64,000 bases of DNA from Candidatus Megaera polyxenophila (GTDB lineage: Bacteria; Pseudomonadota; Alphaproteobacteria; Rickettsiales; Rickettsiaceae). The notes under the pieces were generated by a model. That model worked only from the letters and a program-made list of their open reading frames with translations. It made no database searches and had not been told where the DNA came from. The stretch spans positions 1,304,001 through 1,368,000 of the forward strand of contig AP017964.1 in assembly GCA_037101405.1 (NCBI GenBank), in the 5' to 3' direction. The position numbers and the translations under genes were made by a program. Below are positions 56,629 to 64,000 of this stretch, in pieces (within the stretch, counting starts at the first letter, position 1; every line of letters begins with the position of its first letter).

Positions 56629-58371
56629 ATGAAAAAATTATTTTTTCTTCCTTTGTTATGTCTGGTGCTAGCGTGCAGCGATGAGAATACTCAAAATAAG
56701 GGACAGTTGTCACAAGTTGAGAACGATAAAATAAGAGAATATATTTATTTGCGATCTCAGAAAAAGCAAATTATTGATATAAAAAATACGTTTGGAAATA
56801 ACTTAAAAGGGATAAAATTAATAGGAGTTAATCTCTCCGGGGCGGATTTATCCGGCATTGATTTTTCAGGAGCAGAAATAGCCAGAGTTGACTTTTCTGG
56901 ATGCAATTTGAATGGCGTTAATTTTCAAGGAGCAACAATTCAAGAAAGTGATTTTTCAGGAGTGGTATTCAGTAATTTTACAGCTGCGGAGGCTGATTTT
57001 CAGGCATCTGTATTCAATAAATCACAGTTTATAGATTCAGACTTTTCATATTGCAATTTCGAAGAGGCAGAATTTACTGGTACTAAAATTCAAAATTCAA
57101 AGTTTGATAAAGCTAATTTATCAAAAGTCACTATTCAAGATGCTATAATTGAGAATTCTAATTTTCAAAAAGCTAATTTAATATCTTCTATATTTGTTAA
57201 TGTTAATATCAAAAATTCCGCTTTTTTTGGCGTGGATATGAGGAAGGCAAAATTAACAAGTGTAACATCGCAAAATTGTAGCTTTGAATCCTCAGATTTA
57301 AGTGAAATTGAATCTATAGATGGTATTTTTACGGAAGCGGATTTTAGCCAAATTATCTTGGATGATTCTAAATTTACTGGAAGCACAAAGTTTGCCTCTT
57401 CTTTATTTCCTTATGCTTCATTTAAGCGCGTGCGATTTGATAAAATATTGATTAGTAATTGTAATATGAAAGACACGGTATTTACAGGATTAGTTATGAA
57501 ATCGAGTAGAATCCAGGATACATATCTAGATAATTCAAAATTTATTGGAGCTGATATTTTTAATTCTTATATGGATAATGTATCCATCACGAATGGTGAT
57601 TGGGAAAAGGCTTCTTTAAAAGATTTTAAAATTTCTAATTCTAATTTGAGTAATCTTCATTCTTCAAATAACACCTTGAGCAAGGGAGAATTTATTAAAG
57701 TTAATTTATCTGATTCTTTGTTTGAAAATTATAGCGTAGAAGATTCTTCCTTTAAAAACTCAGATTTAAGTAAGGCAATTTTCTTAAAATCAGAAATCAA
57801 AAGAACGGATTTTACAGCAAGTGTTCTTAACAAAATAGCTATAATAAATTCCAATCTCGAGGAAGTAGTGTTTAATAATTCTCCAATTAGCAATTCCCAG
57901 ATTAGAGAGGTAACTAATATCGCATCGGTTATAATTAATTCACCCGTGTCACGTACTATTTTACTTAATAATAAAGGGTTAGCTAATATGGTGATCCTAA
58001 ATTCTTATAATTCAATGGGTGAATTAATGGCTAGCCGGGATTTATCAAATTTGAACATGGCCTACATAGATTTCTCAGGCCTTGAAGTAAAGCAAATAAA
58101 TTTTAACGGTTCTCTTCTGAACGGGGCAAAACTGGTAGATTCTAAGTTCATAAGTTGTGTGTTTAAGGGTGTGGATTTTAGCAATGCAGATTTTTCTGGG
58201 GCGGATTTTTCTGGATCAGAAATTACTGATGCTAATTTAAAGAAAACGACTGTAAACGAAACAAATTTAAGCTCAACTAAATTAAATAATCTGGATTTTA
58301 GGAGAGCTTTTGTTACAAATGTTAATATTAAAAATGCTGAATTAGTATCTGTATCTGGTCTTGGTAATTAA
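56629..58371 (+). CDS. Pentapeptide-repeat lipoprotein
   Basis: 580 aa from ATG 56629. Lipoprotein signal 'MKKLFFLPLLCLVLACSDE' with the lipobox LVLAC, so Cys16 is the acylated residue. From ~65 to the end it is nearly all A(D/N)Lxx-type pentapeptide repeats ('LSGADLSGIDFSGAEIARVD', 'DFSNADFSGADFSGSE'), which fold as a quadrilateral beta-helix. There is no enzymatic domain. Probably a periplasmic or surface structural/binding protein anchored in the outer membrane. It is 30 bp after ntrX and may be its co-transcribed partner. Confidence 0.88.
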   Translation: MKKLFFLPLLCLVLACSDENTQNKGQLSQVENDKIREYIYLRSQKKQIIDIKNTFGNNLKGIKLIGVNLSGADLSGIDFSGAEIARVDFSGCNLNGVNFQGATIQESDFSGVVFSNFTAAEADFQASVFNKSQFIDSDFSYCNFEEAEFTGTKIQNSKFDKANLSKVTIQDAIIENSNFQKANLISSIFVNVNIKNSAFFGVDMRKAKLTSVTSQNCSFESSDLSEIESIDGIFTEADFSQIILDDSKFTGSTKFASSLFPYASFKRVRFDKILISNCNMKDTVFTGLVMKSSRIQDTYLDNSKFIGADIFNSYMDNVSITNGDWEKASLKDFKISNSNLSNLHSSNNTLSKGEFIKVNLSDSLFENYSVEDSSFKNSDLSKAIFLKSEIKRTDFTASVLNKIAIINSNLEEVVFNNSPISNSQIREVTNIASVIINSPVSRTILLNNKGLANMVILNSYNSMGELMASRDLSNLNMAYIDFSGLEVKQINFNGSLLNGAKLVDSKFISCVFKGVDFSNADFSGADFSGSEITDANLKKTTVNETNLSSTKLNNLDFRRAFVTNVNIKNAELVSVSGLGN

Positions 58372-58402
58372 GGATATACTAAAATAGTAATCAAAAATTA
58401 AA

Positions 58403-58834
58403 ATGCAAAATTTGCCTAGCCTTATTGTAGGTATTGGTACAGATATAGTCCAGATACCCAGAATAGAAAAGTTGTATGCAAAATTCGGAGAGCAGTTTTT
58501 GCTTAGAAATTATCATGAACTTGAAATAAAAGATTTTTGGAAGTTAACTAAGGAAAAACACTGCTTGTTTTTGGCCAAGAGATTTGCTGCTAAAGAAGCT
58601 ATATCAAAAGCTTTTGGGTTAGGTATTGGAGCTAAAATGAGCTTTAAAGAAATAGCAATATTTAATGATTTGAGGGGAGCCCCAAGTGCAAAAATTTTTA
58701 ATAAAACAGCTAGTTATCTAGATAATTACTCTATTTATATTTCTCTCTCAGATGACTATCCGGTTGCTATTGCTTTTGCTCTTGTTACTAAGATAGGTAG
58801 TCTGCATGAACTACCGCCTTTTGGAAAATTTTAA
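58403..58834 (+). CDS. acpS: Holo-ACP synthase
   Basis: 143 aa. 'IVGIGTDIVQIPRIEKL' gives the Mg-binding Asp, and 'FLAKRFAAKEAISKAFGLGI' the Glu/Lys motif of AcpS; 'ISLSDDYPVAIAFAL' is the closing strand. It attaches 4'-phosphopantetheine to the fatty-acid acyl carrier protein. Length slightly above the usual 120-130 aa because of extra C-terminal residues. With this enzyme present, the Sfp-type PPTase at 37264 is not needed for fatty acid synthesis. Confidence 0.92.
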   Translation: MQNLPSLIVGIGTDIVQIPRIEKLYAKFGEQFLLRNYHELEIKDFWKLTKEKHCLFLAKRFAAKEAISKAFGLGIGAKMSFKEIAIFNDLRGAPSAKIFNKTASYLDNYSIYISLSDDYPVAIAFALVTKIGSLHELPPFGKF

Positions 58835-58937
58835 TATTGTATAGTTTTACTTGAATATATGTTTTATAATATTTTGCTCTATTTAATAAAATAAAGCTGG
58901 AAAAGTAAAAAATTCAGTGTTATACCTAGCATGTCAT

Positions 58938-59030
58938 GGAGAGATGGCCGAGTGGCCGAAGGCGCTCCCCTGCTAAGGGAGTATAGGGATCATATCTCTA
59001 TCGAGGGTTCGAATCCCTCTCTCTCCGCCA
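58938..59030 (+). tRNA. tRNA-Ser (GCU anticodon)
   Basis: 93 nt including an encoded CCA. Acceptor GGAGAGA pairs with TCTCTCC (discriminator G). The anticodon loop CTGCTAA has GCT between the CCCC/GGGG-type stem halves. The long variable arm typical of tRNA-Ser follows, and the T-loop is GGTTCGAATCC. It decodes AGC/AGU. Confidence 0.95.
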
Positions 59031-59137
59031 GATTTGTTTGATTTATTTTTGATAGATTAATATACCAAATCAAGACGTAATTTCTTTACGCATTAAGATC
59101 TATTTATCGCTTCTTAGCGATTTAAGAGAAGTGTTTT

Positions 59138-60139
59138 ATGGAAACAAAGCTTCAGCTATTTCGTATGAATCATGACCTTTCCAATGATTCTTTTAAAACA
59201 ATCAATAACGTATGTACTCCGGAATTATGCATTCAAAATTTTAAAAATGGTATCGAGACTACAATATTTTTAGATACAAATATTATTTCAAATATTAGAA
59301 AATTTACTTTTAAAGAACCATCTCTCGATAGCAGAGTTTGTTTTATAATAGAGCAAATAATAGAAATTTTTAGCAAGCTCTTAAATGTCTATATCTCACC
59401 AGGCTTAGCATTTTATGAGTCATGTGACGCTCTAAAAGAGAAAAATATTATGGCTTTCAATATATTTCTTGAGCAATATCTTCCTAAATATGTAGATGCC
59501 TATAATTCCTTGGATTACCAACCATTGCAAAAGCAAGAAAGCTTTTATTTACTACATGATTGGGCTTCAATATTTCTTATACAATATGTAAGAAATAAAT
59601 ATTCACATTTATCGCCTTTGGAAAAGTTTAAGAAATTTTTAGATTTAGTACAAGAGCATTTAAGTTTTATAGACGGATTAATATGTGAAATAGCTAAATA
59701 CTCATTTGCGGATACAAATAAGCTTTCTGAAACTCATAAAAAAATTATAAGAAATTTTATAAAAAGTGGCGATATGAAGAAACAATCTTTGAATGCTGCA
59801 TATGATTTAATTTTTATACAAGTAATAGCAATGTCCAATAACAAGAAGTTATCTGATGCTTATTTTGGTAAGATAGATAGCTGGGGATTAACAGCTGATC
59901 AAGGAATAATAGAGCTTGCTAAACTTATATCTTTTAGTAATAAGGGGCTATTTATATGCGCTGATTTAAATGAATCTGAAAAACTTAGAGATTATCTTGA
60001 CGAATGTTATATTCATTATAATCTAGTTATGCTACAGCGCTATTCTAATACAATAACTCAACAAAAAAATTTTGATATTGATAATATAATAAATAAATCA
60101 GAGAATCTTATTCTAAAACTTGAAAATGCAGCAATATAA
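59138..60139 (+). CDS. PIN-like domain protein, unknown
   Basis: 333 aa. I do not recognise a named family, but the pattern of acidic residues is that of a PIN-like nuclease: D46 and N48 in 'TIFLDTNIISNI', E94 in 'AFYESCDAL', D224 in 'NAAYDLIFIQVIAM' and D255 in 'LTADQGIIELAKLI'. The rest is helical, Lys/Glu-rich, without signal peptide or membrane segments. PIN domains cleave RNA; single PIN proteins are often toxins, but no small antitoxin gene is adjacent. It lies between the tRNA-Ser and a row of decayed genes, a typical landing zone for acquired genes. Confidence 0.6.
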   Translation: METKLQLFRMNHDLSNDSFKTINNVCTPELCIQNFKNGIETTIFLDTNIISNIRKFTFKEPSLDSRVCFIIEQIIEIFSKLLNVYISPGLAFYESCDALKEKNIMAFNIFLEQYLPKYVDAYNSLDYQPLQKQESFYLLHDWASIFLIQYVRNKYSHLSPLEKFKKFLDLVQEHLSFIDGLICEIAKYSFADTNKLSETHKKIIRNFIKSGDMKKQSLNAAYDLIFIQVIAMSNNKKLSDAYFGKIDSWGLTADQGIIELAKLISFSNKGLFICADLNESEKLRDYLDECYIHYNLVMLQRYSNTITQQKNFDIDNIINKSENLILKLENAAI

Positions 60140-60157
60140 TAGTATTTAAAGAAATTT

Positions 60158-60597
60158 GTGAACCTGAATAATATAGCCTTCAAAATCATTAAGCATAGCT
60201 CTCCTGAATTTAAGAAAGCTGTAAAATTACGTGAGGAGATCTTGCGTAAACCTTTGGGACTAACTTTTTTGCCTGAAGAATTAGAAGCAGAAAAAGATCA
60301 TGTTCAAATTGAGGGATTTCAAGATGATGAAGTCGTTAGCACTGCGGTTCTGATTCCTGAAGGTAAAACCTATAAGATTCAGAGGGTCGTTGAAAAAAAA
60401 GGCCTGCAAGATTCTGGTATAGGATCGTAAATGATGGAATTCTGCGAATCTTATGCAAGAGACAAAGGATTCATTCTATCTATTGTCATGTAGGAGATTC
60501 GGCTGTTAACCTTTATCTCAAAAACAATTACGCTTCTGAAGGTGATTATTTCGATAAGGACACAATCCCGCATCTTAAAATGAGGAAAGTTTTATGA
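60158..60597 (+). pseudogene. GNAT acetyltransferase, one stop and one frameshift
   Basis: The first 90 codons ('KAVKLREEILRKPLGL', 'YKIQRVVEKKGLQDSGIGS') are the start of a GNAT domain. An in-frame TAA at 60428-60430 interrupts motif A, the frame then continues 'MMEFCESYARDKGF', and after a frame change near 60470 it ends 'SAVNLYLKNNYASEGDYF', 'IPHLKMRKVL'. The stop overlaps the next ATG (ATGA). Inactive. Confidence 0.8.
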
Positions 60598-61149
60598 ATC
60601 TATATTTTATGGCTGGAGCAAGTGGTAGTGGTAAAACAGCTATCATGCCTCATTTAAAAGAACTTTGGGGCAAGAGGATTGCCGTATATGATTTTGATGA
60701 GATTGGAGTACCAAAAGATGCTGATACAAAATGGCGTCAAGAATCTACTGAAAAATGGCTGCAGAAACTGTTAAGCGATAACCAAGATGCCTGCCTACTT
60801 GGCCAAATATTTGCCTGCCCGTCTGCTACGCAGCTTAGCAAGATCAATTTTTGCTTTTTGGACGTAAGTGACATAGAACGTATCAAGCGTCTAAGGAAAC
60901 GAGGTACATATGGAGCTGATCAAAATATGCTAAGCTGGGCTGCATGGCTTCGTATGCATCTTTTCGATCCGCATTGGCATCTACAGGCCATAAAAGAGAA
61001 TTCCTGGAGCGCTTTAAACTGGAGTGCTTTAGGATGACCTTAGTTCCTGGACTCAGAAGGCTAATATCAAGATCATTGATACCAGCAAAGACGATGTAGC
61101 TAAAACAGCAAAGAAGATTGCAGGCTGGGTGCAAAGTAGATTAAAATAA
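60594..61149 (+). pseudogene. P-loop kinase-like protein, 3' frameshift
   Basis: The first 147 codons hold a P-loop 'FMAGASGSGKTAIM', 'IAVYDFDEIGVP' and 'RLRKRGTYGADQNML', the pattern of small metabolite or nucleotide kinases (AAA_33/shikimate-kinase-like). The stop at 61035-61037 comes early: in another frame the end of the family is readable as 'IKIIDTSKDDVAKTAKKIAG' to a TAA at 61147-61149. So a frameshift lies near 61040. It overlaps the acetyltransferase pseudogene by 4 bp; the two formed an operon. Confidence 0.72.
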
Positions 61150-61155
61150 TAACTC

Positions 61156-61518
61156 ACGAAAAAGGCTATACCACCAATAGCCGGCGAAAAAGCAGCAGCA
61201 CTAATTGGAAGCTTTTGCATCAGACTTATAAATTTCTCCGCCACAAGGTCAGGATCAAAATTTTGCGTCTTACCCTCAGGGGATTTAAAACCAGAAACTA
61301 CAAAATTGAATTTTGCAACTTCCATAATCTGCTTAACATTGGGTAGTAGTACTTTAGCCTTTGAGGTTTCGTCGCTCGGGTCTTTAGAGCCGGTTATCGT
61401 ACCGTCATTGTCTCAAATAATTATTTTATTATCCATATCAATACCGCCTATATTTAATGCCATAGCTTGAGTTGTGAATAATATGATTGTTAAAAAAATT
61501 ATTAAAAGTCAGTAATTC
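61156..61518 (-). pseudogene. Secreted HAD-superfamily phosphatase, broken
   Basis: On the minus strand a hydrophobic segment ending 'FTTQAMALNIGGIDMDNK' (signal peptide with AxA-type site) leads to HAD motif I, 'DNDGTITGSKDPSDETSKAK', and motif II 'FNFVVSGFKSPEG', then 'PISAAAFSPAIGGIA'. A TGA at 61413-61415 replaces the residue just before the catalytic Asp; no start codon remains upstream, and the C-terminus is cut at about 61156, next to the end of the kinase pseudogene. Non-functional. Confidence 0.65.
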
Positions 61519-61547
61519 TGCTTAAATTTACTACATTTTATTATAAG

Positions 61548-61618
61548 TAAGAGAAATGTAATAAGGTTGGAAGCATAAATATTTATGCTTCCAACCACTG
61601 TACCTAAAATTTCTCTTA
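61548..61618. repeat. Large palindromic element
   Basis: A perfect 32-bp palindrome (61565-61596, half GGTTGGAAGCATAAAT) is nested inside a second pair TAAGAGAAAT (61548-61557) and ATTTCTCTTA (61609-61618). The whole can fold as one long cruciform or RNA hairpin. It resembles the short palindromic elements known from Rickettsia genomes or a MITE. It could also serve as a two-way terminator between the broken HAD gene and the regulator. Confidence 0.7.
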
Positions 61619-61655
61619 GCCTCCCTCTGTTTCGTCATAGTAATGACTAACTAGC

Positions 61656-61684
61656 TTGACGTATACATCTAGCTATTGTAAATT
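61656..61684 (+). promoter_or_regulatory. Candidate sigma70 promoter for the Crp/Fnr gene
   Basis: TTGACG (61656-61661), 17-nt spacer, TAAATT (61679-61684). It lies just after the large palindrome and about 120 bp before the chosen start of the regulator gene. The -35 box is good, the -10 box moderate. Confidence 0.5.
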
Positions 61685-61806
61685 ATGAAAAAAAATTACA
61701 TTTGGTATTACAAAATTTGAGCTCACTATTGATAAATAAGATTACGGCAGATAAGGGTTGCACTAAAAAAAGCTTATTAAAACAAGCTAATTGGTCGGAA
61801 ATTAAA

Positions 61807-62544
61807 ATGTACCAGGGTAATAAGTTATGTAGTCTTATTAAGACTTTTTCTTTTCTAGCTGGGGTTCAAGAAGAGAAACTGAAATTACTATTAGAAAATG
61901 CCCAAGTAAAAAAATATAAAAAAGGTACAGTGCTTTTGCTTGAAGGTGATTATCCTTCAGCTTTTTACCTTATTTTAAACGGGTGGATAAAACTGTCAAA
62001 GATATCCTTTGAAGGGGAAGAATCTGTTGTTCAACTGTTTAGCTCCGGTAATACTTTGATAGAATCTTCCATGATTCTTAATACTCCGTCCCAGGTCAAT
62101 ATTCAAACAATGTCATCTACTACTTTAATAAGTATTCCGGTTGCAGCTCTTAAAAAACTAGCAGAAAATTGCCAATTTTTTGCTCTAAATATATTAAATT
62201 TATTATCTAAGCAGTTAGAAACACTTACCTCTCAAATCGGCAATATACGGCTTAAAGCTGCAGAAGAGAGAGTTGGTTGGTTTCTTTTAAATCTATTTTC
62301 TAATAATTATGCTCTCTCAAATGTATTACAGTTGCCATATAATAAGGGGATTATAGCATCTTATCTTGGGATGAAAGCTGAAACTTTCTCTAGAGCATTG
62401 AATGATCTAAAGAAAAAGGGTTTTCAAATAAAAAGTGACGTGGTAATAATGCCTAATATAAAGTCTTTATGTAGCTTTTGTGATGTTAGTATATATCCTC
62501 GCTGTCCTCGTTATAATAAGAGTGAATGCCCGTTATTACAGTAG
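61807..62544 (+). CDS. Crp/Fnr-family regulator with C-terminal cysteine cluster
   Basis: 245 aa from ATG 61807; the open frame extends to TTG 61702 but the extra 35 residues are not family-like. The cyclic-nucleotide-binding-type beta roll ('KKGTVLLLEGDYPSAFYLIL', 'GNTLIESSMIL') is followed by the dimer helix and a Crp-type HTH ('NKGIIASYLGMKAETFSRAL'). The phosphate-binding residues for cAMP are not conserved. The last 30 residues carry four cysteines spaced C-x2-C-x7-C-x7-C ('LCSFCDVSIYPRC...SECPLL'), suggesting an Fe-S or zinc site. It converges on nrdG, and an oxygen or redox response is the obvious hypothesis. Confidence 0.82.
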   Translation: MYQGNKLCSLIKTFSFLAGVQEEKLKLLLENAQVKKYKKGTVLLLEGDYPSAFYLILNGWIKLSKISFEGEESVVQLFSSGNTLIESSMILNTPSQVNIQTMSSTTLISIPVAALKKLAENCQFFALNILNLLSKQLETLTSQIGNIRLKAAEERVGWFLLNLFSNNYALSNVLQLPYNKGIIASYLGMKAETFSRALNDLKKKGFQIKSDVVIMPNIKSLCSFCDVSIYPRCPRYNKSECPLLQ

Positions 62545-62575
62545 CTCGGATTATTAACTTTATTAATGTTAAATT

Positions 62576-63313
62576 TTAATTATAAGGCAATTTAGGTGAT
62601 GACTCTAAAAATCCTCGAGCTTTTATAATAAATTCTCTAGGCTGGTGTAATAAATTAAAATCCAGTTCCCTTTTTTGATCTGGCAAAGGAAACAATGTCT
62701 TACACTGAGTAAAGTTTTGTAAATAATAAGTACCTAGGAAATTGCGTGCCTCTAGGTCAATTATTATTTGATTAATATCATCCTCATTTAAGATACTTGT
62801 ATGTACAGTAGTTCTTACCTCAAAAGGTGTATTACTGCTACATAAATAATCCAGGGTTTGGAAAACAGCTTTTTGATTTTTACATTTTGTTATTTGCAAA
62901 AATTTACCTGCTGGAGCTTTATAATCTAGGGCTATATAATCTATCAGCTTTTGCTCGCATAAACTTTTTATCATAGTTGGATTTGTCCCGTTAGTATCTA
63001 ATTTGATTTTAAAGTTTAAAAACCTAACCTTTTCCAAGAATAATTTTAACCCGGGATATAGAGTACATTCTCCTCCTGATACTACCACTCCTTCTAATAG
63101 TTTTTGTCTACTCTGGAGAAAGTGCCATATTTCGTTTACATGTTTCTTCCCTTTATTTGTTAAAACGATGTCCGGATTATGACAATAAAGGCATCGAAAA
63201 TTACATCCGATAAACCACAAAATACATGCACTAAGATTTGGAAAATCTTGAAGCGTAAAAGGGGTAATATCATAAATCGGCGGTTTTTTATAATAAGTAG
63301 TTTCTATTGGCAT
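62576..63313 (-). CDS. nrdG: Anaerobic ribonucleotide reductase activating protein
   Basis: 245 aa radical-SAM enzyme. The 4Fe-4S motif CxxxCxxC is 'CNFRCLYC' in 'GCNFRCLYCHNPDIVL'; 'GVVVSGGECTLYPGLKLFL' is the GGE motif that binds SAM, and 'KLDTNGTNP' follows. It creates the glycyl radical on NrdD. Start ATG 63313, with AGGAG 13 nt upstream and the nrdD stop 23 bp away, so it is coupled to nrdD. Longer than minimal NrdG (about 155 aa) and closer to the NrdG2/PflA-like form. Confidence 0.9.
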   Translation of the reverse strand: MPIETTYYKKPPIYDITPFTLQDFPNLSACILWFIGCNFRCLYCHNPDIVLTNKGKKHVNEIWHFLQSRQKLLEGVVVSGGECTLYPGLKLFLEKVRFLNFKIKLDTNGTNPTMIKSLCEQKLIDYIALDYKAPAGKFLQITKCKNQKAVFQTLDYLCSSNTPFEVRTTVHTSILNEDDINQIIIDLEARNFLGTYYLQNFTQCKTLFPLPDQKRELDFNLLHQPREFIIKARGFLESSPKLPYN

Positions 63314-63335
63314 TGATGTGGGTTATCTCCTGAAT

Positions 63336-64000
63336 TTAATTAGAGAAGCTTTGCTTAAAATAGACTCTTTGTTCGTGTTCCCCTTTTTTGCCCACATTAA
63401 AACTATCTACAGGGCGGTAGTATCCCATAACCCTTGTCCAAGTAAGGACTTTCTGGCCGCAATAAGGACATTCCAATTGATTACCGGAGAGATAACCGTG
63501 TTTGTTACATGTAGAAAAAGTGGGAGAAACAGTAATATATGGTAATTTATAATTCTCAATTACAGTTTTTACAAAATTTTTACAGGCAATAGGAGACGTA
63601 AAATTTCATTCGTATAAAGATGTAAAACAGTACCGCCGGTATACTTACATTGTAATTTATCCTGTTTTTCTAAAGCCTTAAATGGATCATCTGTAAAATG
63701 AACAGGAAGTTGGCTACTATTTGTGTAATAAATATTTTCGGAATAACCGGACTGGATAATATCAGGGAAGTATTTTTTATCTTCTTTAGCAAACCGGTAA
63801 GTAGCTCCTTCTGCGGGAGTTGCTTCAAGGTTGTAGAGGTTACCGGTTTCTTCTTGATATTTTTTTAGTTCCTTACGCATAAATTCCAGAATTTCTAAAC
63901 ACAACTCTATACCTTGCTCAGAAGCAATATCATAAGCGCTATCACTGAAATTTATTAACATCTCATTCATACCATTAACACCTATAGTACTAAAATGGTT
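63336..64000 (-). pseudogene. nrdD: Anaerobic (class III) ribonucleotide reductase, frameshifted C-terminus (5' end outside window)
   Basis: The frame is open from the right edge to 63569 ('GVNGMNEMLINFSDSAYDIA', 'LEATPAEGATYRFAKED', 'GGTVLHLYTNEIL'), then stops. From about 63603 another frame continues with 'SPIACKNFVKTVIENYKLPY', the zinc ligands in 'FSTCNKHGYLSG' and 'LECPYCGQKVL', and the glycyl-radical motif 'TRVMGYYRPV', ending at TAA 63336-63338. Adding one base to the four-A run at 63600-63603 restores NEIFTSPIACKNF. All essential C-terminal residues survive beyond the break, so this is either a recent mutation, slippage-corrected expression or an assembly error. Confidence 0.85.

Noticed and set aside
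58835-58937. Promoter for tRNA-Ser
   Set aside because: TATAAT-like and TTGAAT-like strings occur, but none with a 16-18 nt spacing; in this base composition they are not convincing.
61702-61806. 35-residue N-terminal extension of the Crp/Fnr protein from TTG 61702
   Set aside because: It begins only about 18 nt after the candidate -10 box, lacks a ribosome site and does not resemble the family; ATG 61807 gives the normal length.
1-64000. CRISPR array or prophage
   Set aside because: No regularly spaced direct repeats, cas genes, or phage structural genes were seen; the DUF1398 'phage envelope' label of the pseudogene at 17175 is not evidence of a prophage.

Overview
The window is AT-rich, gene-dense alphaproteobacterial DNA and fits an obligate intracellular Rickettsiales symbiont of the Rickettsia type. 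The evidence is the rickettsial-style housekeeping blocks (bamA, sucAB, dusB-fis-ntrY-ntrX, acpS, rpmB-rpmE, a fused Na+/solute symporter-histidine kinase), heavy insertion-sequence load, and much gene decay. About 13 kb of the 64 kb is insertion sequence. Three families occur in apparently identical copies: IS-A (IS3-type, 1266 bp, 3 copies, 3-bp target duplications), IS-B (IS3-type, 1321 bp, 2 copies, 3-bp duplications) and IS-C (IS256/Mutator type, 1427 bp, 3 copies, 9-bp duplications at two of them). There is also one decayed IS66 and a group II intron remnant.

Layout. 1-9808: a tightly packed one-strand operon that looks like a small-molecule (modified amino acid) pathway: degenerate O-methyltransferase, two PhyH dioxygenases, two threonine-aldolase-like PLP enzymes (IS-A sits between them), an ABC exporter, an Ldh2/DpkA-type reductase and an APH/choline-kinase-like phosphotransferase, closed by a strong terminator. 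9909-12342: IS66 with broken tnpC. 12425-15769: a 1114-aa LuxR-HTH / membrane segment / NB-ARC / TPR protein. 15833-24042: an insertion-sequence graveyard with nested elements, serine recombinase pieces, TPR pieces and two other broken genes. 24480-31705: rpmE-rpmB, recD2 plus a DEDDh exonuclease, an acetyltransferase and the symporter-kinase. 31960-33965: group II intron tail and IS-B. 34132-35325: pterin dehydratase and a VUT/YhhQ transporter.

35753-41366: a second specialised-metabolism block: Sfp-type phosphopantetheinyl transferase (split by IS-C), a small coiled-coil protein, ElbB/DJ-1 protein, type II thioesterase, PLP aminotransferase and LysE exporter. The thioesterase and aminotransferase are both cut at one junction near 39670. 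The PPTase and type II thioesterase imply a carrier-protein (NRPS or PKS) assembly line that is not in this window. 43275-59030: conserved core (bamA, sucA, sucB, DedA, SDR, dusB, fis-like, ntrY, ntrX, pentapeptide lipoprotein, acpS, tRNA-Ser). 59138-61618: a PIN-like protein, a cluster of frameshifted genes (acetyltransferase, P-loop kinase, secreted HAD phosphatase) and a large palindrome. 61656-64000: a Crp/Fnr regulator with a C-terminal cysteine cluster facing the anaerobic class III ribonucleotide reductase genes nrdD-nrdG; nrdD carries an apparent frameshift.

Most noteworthy: the 0-10 kb operon with its probable self-resistance and export genes, the matching but decaying PPTase/thioesterase block at 36-41 kb, the LuxR-NB-ARC-TPR protein, and the oxygen-linked Crp/Fnr-nrdDG locus, which is unusual for this group of bacteria. 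The organism assignment and the pathway reading are inferences from gene content; I could not run any search.
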